From the NCBI GenBank assembly GCA_023438115.1, contig JAEZEB010000013.1, positions 1-34,862 of the forward strand: a DNA stretch of 34,862 bases. The letters are read 5' to 3'. Below the pieces are notes generated by a model. It saw nothing but the letters and a program-made list of their open reading frames with translations. It ran no database searches and was not told the DNA's origin. Position numbers and translations under genes: made by a program. Source of the DNA: Pseudomonadota bacterium (lineage in GTDB: Bacteria > Pseudomonadota > Gammaproteobacteria > Burkholderiales > Burkholderiaceae_C). Below are positions 23,325 to 29,948 of the stretch, piece by piece (within the stretch, counting starts at the first letter, position 1; each line of letters starts with the position of its first letter).

Positions 23325-24861
23325 TTAGTACCTCCAGCACCTTTTCGGAGATGGTCTGCTCCAAAATTGTTGCTTCGCCATTGAGAAACTCGAACTCCTC
23401 GCTGAGCGATTCGAGTCGCTCAATAAAGTCGATGTCCTCTACTGCACGGCTCCCAACTCCGACATAGCGACCCGGATTGAGGCTCCAACCCTGCGCCTCA
23501 ATTTCCTCAAGGGTGGCCGTCTTGCACACACCTGCGATATCTCGATAGCTCCTGTCTGGAAACTGCTGCTCCAGGATTCCCTGACTGCCCGCCTCAGTTT
23601 CCACGGCCTCCCCGCGCCAGAGCCGCACGATGTTGGCCAGAAACTCGATCTGCTCAGGAAGGAAATCGCGGATTGCCCGACTCACCTGTCGATAGAAGCC
23701 CCGCGCATCAACAAAAAGCACCTGGCTCTTACGATCACCCTTGGCCTTCGCCTTATCGAAGAACCACAAGGTGCAAGGCAGGGTGACCGTGTAGAAGAAG
23801 TTGGGGCCAACCGAGACGATCACATCAACGGCGCCGCTCTGAATCAGCTTCTTGCGGATCTCAAGTTCCGTGCCTCGTGCATCGCCCGCCGAGTTCGCCA
23901 TGACGAACCCTGCTCGACCCGAGGCGTTCAGCGCGGAGTAGAAGTGCTGGATCCACAGGTAGTTGGCGTTGTCCGTCGTCGGGATCCCGAAGCAGAACCT
24001 GGGATCGTCCTTCAACCGCTCCTTGTCGACGCTCGAAACGTTGAACGGCGGATTCGCCATCACGAAATCGAACTTGTCGACGGACTTGTGCGGGTCGTCG
24101 TAGTAGCTGTTGGCCTCTCGAACATCTCCCGAGAGTCCATGAACAGCAAGGTTCATCTTCGCCAACTTGACCGTGTCGTTAGCCTTCTCCACGCCGAAAA
24201 CGGTCAGTTCCTCCAGCGCCCTCTTCTTGTGACGCTCAACAAAGGCGGCGCTCTGAACGAACATGCCGCCCGAGCCACAAGCGGGGTCGTAAATCTTGCC
24301 GTGGTATGGCTCGATGATCTCGACGATCAGCTTGACGATGCTGGTGGGCGTGTAGAAGACGCCGCCCTTCTGCCCCTCAGCCAAGGCGAACTTGCCCAGG
24401 AAGTACTCGTAGATTTTCCCGAAGGCGTCCCCTTCGATCTCACCCAGGCCATTTAGCAGGCGGAGCAGTTCCACCAGAACTTCGTTCTGCAGCTTGCCGT
24501 AGCTGCGAGGTAGAACCCCTTTGAGTTCCTCGTTCTCCAGTTCCACCGCGGCCATCGCTTGATTGACAGCCTTGCCGAGGTCTTGGTCCTCCGGCAGGTG
24601 TAGCAGGTAAGAGAACCGGGCGGTCTTCGGAAGGTAGATCGCGCCCTCCGATTGGAAGTCAATCTTCTCTAGGTCATCAGCAGATGCACCCTCAGAGACA
24701 AGCCGGTCCTGCACCTCGTGGAACCGCTTCTCGGCGTACCGGAGAAAGATCAAGCCCAGAACCGGGTTGGAGAACTCGGAGGGCTTCAGGCCCGTGTTGG
24801 CCCAGAGTTGGTCAGCAGCCGCCCAAAGGCGGTTCTCAATTTGGATCAGGTCGGCAGCCAT
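23311..24861 (-). CDS. hsdM: Type I restriction-modification methyltransferase subunit M
   Basis: A 516-residue N6-adenine methyltransferase, the modification part of the type I complex. The N-terminal helical domain contains LWANTGLKPSEFSNPVLGLIFLRY. SAM-binding motif I is DPACGSGGMF at 192-201, and catalytic motif IV is NPPF at 270-273 in FDFVMANPPFNVS. The preceding GVFYTPTSIVKLIVEII is typical of HsdM. The ATG at 24861 starts MAADLIQIENRLWAAADQLW, as in homologues. First gene of the operon; the 260 bases upstream hold a perfect palindrome and the right end of the island. Confidence 0.97.
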   Translation of the reverse strand: MAADLIQIENRLWAAADQLWANTGLKPSEFSNPVLGLIFLRYAEKRFHEVQDRLVSEGASADDLEKIDFQSEGAIYLPKTARFSYLLHLPEDQDLGKAVNQAMAAVELENEELKGVLPRSYGKLQNEVLVELLRLLNGLGEIEGDAFGKIYEYFLGKFALAEGQKGGVFYTPTSIVKLIVEIIEPYHGKIYDPACGSGGMFVQSAAFVERHKKRALEELTVFGVEKANDTVKLAKMNLAVHGLSGDVREANSYYDDPHKSVDKFDFVMANPPFNVSSVDKERLKDDPRFCFGIPTTDNANYLWIQHFYSALNASGRAGFVMANSAGDARGTELEIRKKLIQSGAVDVIVSVGPNFFYTVTLPCTLWFFDKAKAKGDRKSQVLFVDARGFYRQVSRAIRDFLPEQIEFLANIVRLWRGEAVETEAGSQGILEQQFPDRSYRDIAGVCKTATLEEIEAQGWSLNPGRYVGVGSRAVEDIDFIERLESLSEEFEFLNGEATILEQTISEKVLEVLSAGR

Positions 24862-24960
24862 TCAGTCGTGTCGCTTTTCGGTTGACCTCAACTGTAACGG
24901 CGCACCTCTCTTCCAGAATGGTTTTTCGAGGCTTCGAGGCAGCTTCAGAATGGGCCGTGT

Positions 24961-24975
24961 TGCGATCTGATCGCA
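24961..24975. promoter_or_regulatory. Perfect palindrome upstream of hsdM
   Basis: TGCGATCTGATCGCA has 7-base arms around one T, 100 bases upstream of the hsdM start. It contains two GATC sites. It is placed like an operator for the restriction-modification operon, but no controller protein is seen. The rest of 24862-25123 shows no gene and no convincing promoter pair; it holds the right repeat pair at 25050-25073. Confidence 0.4.
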
Positions 24976-25049
24976 TTGCTAGAACATTCGTTTACCCCCC
25001 TTCCGGAAGGCGGTTTCGTCGCCACCCGGTGCTACAGTTCACGTCCCCG

Positions 25050-25073
25050 GGTGTGTCACCAAGGTGTGTTACC
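25050..25073 (+). repeat. Tandem GGTGTGTnACC pair near the right end (putative integrase arm sites)
   Basis: GGTGTGTCACC (25050-25060) and GGTGTGTTACC (25063-25073) repeat at 13 bases, each followed by AA. The first copy is identical to the 11 bases at 12380-12390 near the left end. The pair ends 50 bases before the right core repeat, whereas the left pair starts 66 bases after the left core. Confidence 0.55.
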
Positions 25074-25123
25074 AAGAGGCACCGAAGCCCAGTTTCTTCA
25101 GAGAGAACAAGGGTTTGCCCGAA

Positions 25124-25152
25124 GGGGGTAAGGCTCGTCAACTTCCCTCTTC
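25124..25152 (+). repeat. Right attachment site (attR)
   Basis: GGGGGTAAGGCTCGTCA is followed by ACTTCCCTCTTC. It is a copy of the ffs 3' end without the rest of the RNA gene, as expected for the displaced end of an RNA gene after island insertion. It abuts the stop codon of the RES-domain gene (25153). Confidence 0.85.
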
Positions 25153-25851
25153 TCATCCCATCGCGAACTGGTAACTCTCGTCGTCATGCGACACGAGCAC
25201 CAGCGATCGCGTCGTCTTGCAGGTCCAGGTCTGCTGCAGGTGCGGCTTGCGCAGCGACAAGCTCGCCGGCGCGAAGACCACTTCGCACATCCCGCCTTCG
25301 CGCCGCGCCGATTCGTAGCGGATCGCCTGCACCGGCGGTTCGAGCCCGCGCACTTCTGCGGCCAGTGACTGGCAGTGCGAATAGTCGTCCGGATCACGCC
25401 ACTCATCGCGCTCCGACACCCACGGTGGCCGCGTGAGATCCAGTTCCGATCCCGCGAAGCTCGCCTGGAAGAAGGTGTGCTCGGTCACGAGCTGGCCCGC
25501 TTCCAGCAGGCCGTCGGAATCCATGAAGAAGCGCCAGCGCCAGTACGCGATTTCCGCCGCGACCGTCGCAGGCTCGTCCGCGCCGTACCACGCACCCGGT
25601 TCATCGGCACGGCGAAAACGCGAGGGCCAGGGCGCGGCGTAGCGGAAGGGCGTGAAAACCAGGTAATGGCAGCCCGCGGCTTCCTCGGGCAGCACGGGCT
25701 TGCTGTCTTCGAGCAATTGCTCAAGCAGGAGCTGCTCGTCGAGGTCGTCCACGAGGCGCATCGTGGCGACGCGGTGCTGCGCCTCCACGCCGCGCCAGAG
25801 TTCGCGCCGCGCCGGCGCGACGGCCTGCAGCCATGCCTGCTGCCAGGCCAT
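25153..25851 (-). CDS. RES-domain toxin (NAD+-degrading type)
   Basis: A 232-residue RES-family protein. Characterised RES toxins (MbcT, ParT, Res) deplete NAD+ or modify a metabolic enzyme with ADP-ribose. The conserved residues appear in order: Arg in the FRRADEPGAWYGADEP region (R80/R81), Glu100 in TVAAEIAYWRW, and Ser181 in IRYESARREGG followed by the strand CEVVF. The protein is somewhat longer than minimal RES toxins. Its ATG overlaps the antitoxin stop by one base (TGATG), typical for a coupled pair with the antitoxin first. The stop codon immediately borders attR, so it belongs to the host side of the junction, and its GC-rich codon use agrees with that. Confidence 0.9.
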   Translation of the reverse strand: MAWQQAWLQAVAPARRELWRGVEAQHRVATMRLVDDLDEQLLLEQLLEDSKPVLPEEAAGCHYLVFTPFRYAAPWPSRFRRADEPGAWYGADEPATVAAEIAYWRWRFFMDSDGLLEAGQLVTEHTFFQASFAGSELDLTRPPWVSERDEWRDPDDYSHCQSLAAEVRGLEPPVQAIRYESARREGGMCEVVFAPASLSLRKPHLQQTWTCKTTRSLVLVSHDDESYQFAMG

Positions 25852-26228
25852 CAGACCACTGCGCGCGCGCCGTCGAGGTAATTCACCACGCGCACCAGGC
25901 CGTCCACGCGCTGGATCGCTTCCTTCGGGGACTGGTTGAACGCGCGGTTGAAGCTGGCCATCCAGCGCAGCCGGTGCGGCTCGCTGTTGCCCACCAGCGC
26001 ATCGAGGGATCGGTACAGGCGAACGAGCAGCGCGGCCAGTTCTGCGGGCTTGGTGCCGATCTCCAGGGCGCGCTCGCCCTTGGCCATGCGGGACACCTGC
26101 GATTCGCTCAGGCCCACCACACGCGCCACCGCGGCGTTGTTCAGCCCCAGCAGCGCGCCGGCGCGCAGGGTGGCCTTGGTGAGGACGGCTCCGGGAGCCG
26201 CGGCCGGAACGGGTTTGGCGATCGCCAT
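25851..26228 (-). CDS. Xre/MbcA/ParS-type antitoxin
   Basis: A 125-residue partner of the RES toxin. ATG 26228 is chosen for its near-perfect AAAGGAGG ribosome site. An N-terminal Ala/Pro stretch precedes a helix-turn-helix (LLGLNNAAVARVVGLSESQVSRMAKGE). The C-terminal toxin-binding domain of the DUF2384/MbcA type follows, with RLYRSLDALVGNSEPHRLRWM and FNQSPKEAIQRVDGLVRVVNYLDG. It should neutralise the toxin and repress its own promoter, where a palindrome is visible. The frame is open upstream to 26384, but that part crosses the promoter and is not taken as coding. Confidence 0.9.
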   Translation of the reverse strand: MAIAKPVPAAAPGAVLTKATLRAGALLGLNNAAVARVVGLSESQVSRMAKGERALEIGTKPAELAALLVRLYRSLDALVGNSEPHRLRWMASFNRAFNQSPKEAIQRVDGLVRVVNYLDGARAVV

Positions 26229-26241
26229 GGGCGCCTCCTTT

Positions 26242-26282
26242 CTTGCTTGAGCAAGTCTAGGACAACGATCTTTCTTTGGCAA
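26242..26282 (-). promoter_or_regulatory. Promoter and operator of the toxin-antitoxin pair
   Basis: On the minus strand TTGCCA (26277-26282) and TAGACT (26254-26259) are separated by exactly 17 bases, five and four matches to the sigma-70 consensus. The perfect palindrome CTTGCTTGAGCAAG (26242-26255, 6-base arms) overlaps the last bases of the -10 box and the expected transcription start. It is well placed for repression by the helix-turn-helix antitoxin. Confidence 0.65.
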
Positions 26283-26417
26283 GCTGGACACCGCGATTTT
26301 CAGCTGGCCTGACGGCCCGCGGTCCTCCACGACGACCCAGCCGCGACCGTGCATTAGTTCGCGCTCCGCATTGCTGACATCCATTTACATTTGCGGAACA
26401 AGGAGAGAGGGACCAAC

Positions 26418-26885
26418 GTGAGCAAGCCACCCGGCATCCGCGCGGGCATGCCCGACGACGAGCGCGCGCTCGAAGTCGTGGAAAGGGACAGCGACACGTC
26501 GTGGGCCATGTTCCAGGCCATTGCCGGCCAGCAGGAACGCGGCTTCGAGAAGACGCAACCCACCGCGCTCGCGCCGCAGCCCGCGGGCGGCGAGGCGCCC
26601 GCCATCGTCACGCTCGACGACGTGCTGGTGGAAGTGCGCCGCAACAACCGCGTCTGCCCCTTGCCCACCGTGTGGGTCCGCATCCACGCGCTGCTGCCGA
26701 ACAAGCCGCCGCACCTGCCGCCCGTGCCCGCCACCCGCGAGACCTGGACCCGCACGCCCTCGCTGCAGAAGCGCGCCTGCCTGCGCGAGCACATCGAGTG
26801 GGCGGCCGCCCAGGGCGTGCTGCAGCAGATCCACGACGTGCTGCGCGCGCTGCCCGAAAACAAGTGGCACCACATGGGCGAATGA
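26418..26885 (+). CDS. Uncharacterised protein
   Basis: A 155-residue protein of no recognised family. GTG 26418 is preferred because AAGGAGAGAGGGA lies just upstream; a TTG at 26391 in the same frame has no such site. The sequence has an acidic N-terminal third, a Pro/Ala linker and a conserved-looking C-terminal half: VTLDDVLVEVRRNNRVCPLPTVWVRIHALLP, then a Pro-rich bend and the helix LREHIEWAAAQGVLQQIHDVLRALPENKWHHMG. There is no signal peptide or membrane segment, so it is probably cytosolic. It diverges from the toxin-antitoxin pair across a 189-base gap. Function not proposed. Confidence 0.72.
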   Translation: MSKPPGIRAGMPDDERALEVVERDSDTSWAMFQAIAGQQERGFEKTQPTALAPQPAGGEAPAIVTLDDVLVEVRRNNRVCPLPTVWVRIHALLPNKPPHLPPVPATRETWTRTPSLQKRACLREHIEWAAAQGVLQQIHDVLRALPENKWHHMGE

Positions 26886-27066
26886 CCCAGCCGCCGCCGC
26901 GTCAAGCCTTCGCCTTCCCGTCCATCCTGTCCGCCGCCACCGCCTGCCGCCGCGGGCGCGTTTCTTACACGCGCGCGGCGCGCGCCTGACACGTTCCGCC
27001 CGAGGCATCCCACAAACTTTCCCGAACGGCCGCGCCAGACTGGCGCCCATCACTGGGAGGTGAGCC

Positions 27067-27711
27067 GTGGAGAAGGTCGCGAACAACGGCACTGAAGCCG
27101 CAAGTCACTGGAACAACAAGGCGCTGCGCCCCTGCGCCGCCGCACTGGCCGCCCTCGCCTGCCATGCAAGCTGGGCCCAGGACGCCGATCCGCCGTTCGC
27201 GGAGGTCGTCGTGGCCGAAGCGCGGCCCGGGCAGCAGGCGTTGCGATTGCAGGTGGAAACCAGCGAGCTGCCGCGCTTCGACGGTCATGACACCGGCTTC
27301 CAGTCGCCGCGCGTCGACCTCGCCTTCGTCCCGGAGAACGCGCGCCGCACCGGCTTCGGTCCCGTGCTGGGCGTGAGCTCCCCGGACGCACAGGCCACCC
27401 CCGGCCTCGGACTGGCCTCCGCGCGCGGCGGTGTCGACCTGGGCCTGCGCTTCAGCCACCGCTTCCAGAACCAGAGCCGCATCGACATCACCGCGTGGCG
27501 CCGCATGACCGGACCCGACGACGCCTACTCGCTGATCCAGATGCGCGAGCAGCCCCTGTACGGCGCGCGCGTGGAGATGAAGATCGCGCCGGCCAAGTTC
27601 CGCTTCGGCCTGGACCGCGGCCTGCTGGGCTTCCAGCTCCAGAGCGGCGCGCGCATCTCCTTCAAGCGCAAGGACGGGCGGCCGATGGTGTACTACCGCA
27701 CCTCGTTCTGA
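27067..27711 (+). CDS. Uncharacterised exported protein, possibly outer-membrane associated
   Basis: A 214-residue protein read from GTG 27067 with GGGAGGTGA just upstream. A hydrophilic leader is followed by a signal-like hydrophobic segment, ALRPCAAALAALACHASWAQ (about residues 20-38). The rest is rich in alternating polar/apolar strands (GGVDLGLRFSHRF, SRIDITAWRRM, GARVEMKIAPAKFRFGLDRG) and ends in YYRTSF. A terminal Phe on a beta-rich chain is common in outer-membrane barrels, but the chain is short. No family was recognised. Its 3' end overlaps the convergent histidine kinase gene by 19 bases. The 181 bases before it (26886-27066) show no gene or clear signal. Confidence 0.7.
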   Translation: MEKVANNGTEAASHWNNKALRPCAAALAALACHASWAQDADPPFAEVVVAEARPGQQALRLQVETSELPRFDGHDTGFQSPRVDLAFVPENARRTGFGPVLGVSSPDAQATPGLGLASARGGVDLGLRFSHRFQNQSRIDITAWRRMTGPDDAYSLIQMREQPLYGARVEMKIAPAKFRFGLDRGLLGFQLQSGARISFKRKDGRPMVYYRTSF

Positions 27712-29948
27712 TCCGCCGCGGGCAGCGGCAGCTCCACGAAGAACTCCGTGCGCACGTTGGGCTCGCTGGTGAAGCCCAGCCGTCCGCCGTGCGCCTCCAC
27801 GACGCTGTGGCAGATCGCCAGGCCGAGACCCGTCCCGCCCTTGGCGCGGCGGTGCGAGGAGTCCGCCTGCGCGAAGCGTTCGAAGACGCGCTCGCCGAAT
27901 TCCGGCGGCACGCCCGGTCCATGGTCCACCACGCCGATGCGCGCGCGCCCGTCCACCACGTCCAGCGTCACGTGCACCTCCGCGTCCGGCGGCGAGAACT
28001 TGGCGGCGTTGGACAGCAGGTTCACGCACACCTGCACGATGCGGTCGGCGTCCACGGCGACAATGGGATTCGCGCGCAGGTCCTGCACGATCCGCACGCG
28101 CAGGCTCTCCGCGATGCCGTGCAAGTCGCGCGCGGCCTGCTCGACGAGAGGCGCCAGCGGCTGCGCCTGGATGCGGTACTCGATCTTGCCCGAGGAGATC
28201 TTCTCCAGGTCCAGCAGGTCGTTGATCAAGCGGATCAGCCGCTCGGTGCTCTCCTGCGAGATCGCCAGCAGCTGCCTCGCCTCCTGCGGCAACTCGCCCG
28301 CCGCGCCGGAGGCCAGGAGGTTCAGCGAGCCGTAGATGGCGGTCAGCGGCGTGCGCAGCTCGTGCGAGACGGTGGAGATGAATTCGTCCTTCATGCGCGC
28401 CACTTCCCGGCGTTGCGAGATGTCGTGCAAGAAGGCGGTGAAGAAGCGTTCCCGCCCGGTGGACACCAGCCCGACCCGCAGTTCCACCGACAGCTCGCGG
28501 CCCTGGCGGTCCACCAGCGTGCGCTCGATCGGGCGGTTCAGCAGGGGCGAGCTGCCGGTGCGCGCGAACTCGGCCAGCGCGAGCTCGAGGCTGCCCGCGT
28601 AGCGGGATGGCAGCAGCAGTTCGGCCGCGGAGCGGCCGAGGACCTCCTCGCGCGCCCACCCGAACAGCACTTCGGCCTGCGAACTCCAGTCGGTGATGCG
28701 CCCCTGCAGGTCCATGCCGATGAAGGGATCCTGCGCGCCTTCGATGATGGTCTGGATCCGCTGCTCGTTGCTCCGCACGCGCTCGAAGGCCTCGCGCAGT
28801 TCGGCCGTGCGCTGCTCCACGCGCCGTTCGAGCTCCGCGTTCAGCTGGCGCAGCTCCCCGGATTTCTCCCGCACCGCGGCCAGCATCGAGTTGAGCGCGG
28901 AGCCCAGCACCTCCACCTCGCGGAAGGCGCGCGAAGGCTGGACCGCCACCGCTTCGCCCTGTTCCAGGCGGCGCGCGGCGCCCGCCAGCTCCAGCAGCGG
29001 ACGCGTGATCGCCCTCGCGGCCACCCAGCCCACCAGCGAGAACAGCAGGGCCAGCGTCGTGCCCCATGCCAGCAAGTGCGTCTGGATGGCGCGCAGCGGC
29101 GCATAGGCCAGGTGTTCGTCCTGCCGCACCAGCACGCGCCAGCCGGTGCTGGGCGAGGAGAGGAAGCCCTGCGACGCCGCATGGCCCACCAGGTAGGTCT
29201 CGCCATCGGGCCAGGTCTCCACGGAGTACCCCTGCTCGCCCGCAGCGGCGCGCTCCAGGCTGGCGAGCGCGAGACGGGTGCCCTCCAGGTGGGCCGGCCC
29301 CAGGAGCACCAGGCCGTCGGCGGACACGATCAGGGGTTCGATGCCGGTGCGCTCCCGCTGGCCGAAGATGGCGCTGCGGGTTTCGCTGCCCCAGGCCCAG
29401 GAGATGTGGGCGCCCAGCACGCCGCCATCCTGCAGCGGGAAGGCGATGTCGAAGAAGCGCGGCACTCCCTCTTCCGGGCTGCGCAAGGCCTGGCCGGGCA
29501 ACGTCGTTTCATGCACGTCGCCCAGGTTCACTCCCGCATGCGCGTTGCGCCACCAGGGCTGCTGCGACATGTCCGCGCCCTCGAGCACGCCCCCGCTGGC
29601 GGCCCGCACCACGCCGTCCGCGTCGGTGGCGCCCAGCCAGCCGTAGAAGCGGTAGGTGTCCTTGGCCACATCCAGTTCCGCGCGCACCTCGTCCCAGTCC
29701 CGGCGCCGGTCCACGCGCGCCGCCATCAGGCGGATCTCGCGACGGCGTTCGTGCAGGGCCCGGTCCATGCGCAAGGCCGTCTGGCCCGCCAGTTCGGCAA
29801 GGTTCGTGCCGATGTCGGCGGCGACGTTCTTCGTCGCGGTCTGCTCGATCACGGCGGTGAGCACGATCGTCAGCAGCACCGTCAGGGCCGACGACGCGAA
29901 CGCCAGGTACTTGCCCAGCGTCCACAGTTCGCGTGCCGGCCGCGTCAC
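27693..29948 (-). CDS. Membrane sensor histidine kinase (Cache-HAMP-PAS)
   Basis: A 751-residue kinase read from GTG 29948, which overlaps the stop of the addA-like gene by four bases (GTGA). Membrane segments lie at about residues 14-36 and 290-312, enclosing a large periplasmic double-Cache-like sensor domain (YRFYGWLGATDADGVV, GGVLGAHISW, STGWRVLVRQDE). A HAMP domain (about 313-365), a coiled coil and a PAS domain (about 405-520) follow. HisKA has the phosphorylated H529 in STVSHELRTPL. The ATPase domain has NLLSNAAKFSP, DHGPGVP and GGTGLGLAI. No receiver domain or response regulator gene is visible in the window. The ligand is unknown. Confidence 0.92.
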   Translation of the reverse strand: MTRPARELWTLGKYLAFASSALTVLLTIVLTAVIEQTATKNVAADIGTNLAELAGQTALRMDRALHERRREIRLMAARVDRRRDWDEVRAELDVAKDTYRFYGWLGATDADGVVRAASGGVLEGADMSQQPWWRNAHAGVNLGDVHETTLPGQALRSPEEGVPRFFDIAFPLQDGGVLGAHISWAWGSETRSAIFGQRERTGIEPLIVSADGLVLLGPAHLEGTRLALASLERAAAGEQGYSVETWPDGETYLVGHAASQGFLSSPSTGWRVLVRQDEHLAYAPLRAIQTHLLAWGTTLALLFSLVGWVAARAITRPLLELAGAARRLEQGEAVAVQPSRAFREVEVLGSALNSMLAAVREKSGELRQLNAELERRVEQRTAELREAFERVRSNEQRIQTIIEGAQDPFIGMDLQGRITDWSSQAEVLFGWAREEVLGRSAAELLLPSRYAGSLELALAEFARTGSSPLLNRPIERTLVDRQGRELSVELRVGLVSTGRERFFTAFLHDISQRREVARMKDEFISTVSHELRTPLTAIYGSLNLLASGAAGELPQEARQLLAISQESTERLIRLINDLLDLEKISSGKIEYRIQAQPLAPLVEQAARDLHGIAESLRVRIVQDLRANPIVAVDADRIVQVCVNLLSNAAKFSPPDAEVHVTLDVVDGRARIGVVDHGPGVPPEFGERVFERFAQADSSHRRAKGGTGLGLAICHSVVEAHGGRLGFTSEPNVRTEFFVELPLPAADQNEVR

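Larger units (their letters stand above)
12285..25140. mobile_element. Genomic island of about 12.84 kb integrated in the 3' end of ffs
   Basis: The two ends share the perfect 17-bp direct repeat GGGGGTAAGGCTCGTCA (12285-12301 and 25124-25140). The left copy is the 3' part of the SRP RNA gene. A tyrosine integrase gene reads inward from the left end, the usual position. Contents in order: integrase, a PD-(D/E)XK-like unknown, a small unknown, a serine recombinase, an RHH-like protein, an SF2-type ATPase, and hsdR, hsdS and hsdM. Base composition inside is visibly less GC-rich than the flanks. No conjugation, capsid or packaging gene is seen, so transfer would need help. Age and mobility cannot be judged from one sequence. 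Confidence 0.88.

Noticed and set aside
12285..25140. Interpretation of the island as a complete prophage or conjugative element
   Set aside because: No capsid, terminase, tail, lysis, relaxase or type IV secretion genes are present; the content fits an integrative island only.
26229..26384. In-frame upstream extension of the antitoxin to ATG 26384
   Set aside because: It would cover the promoter, operator and the strong ribosome site at ATG 26228, and has no ribosome site of its own.
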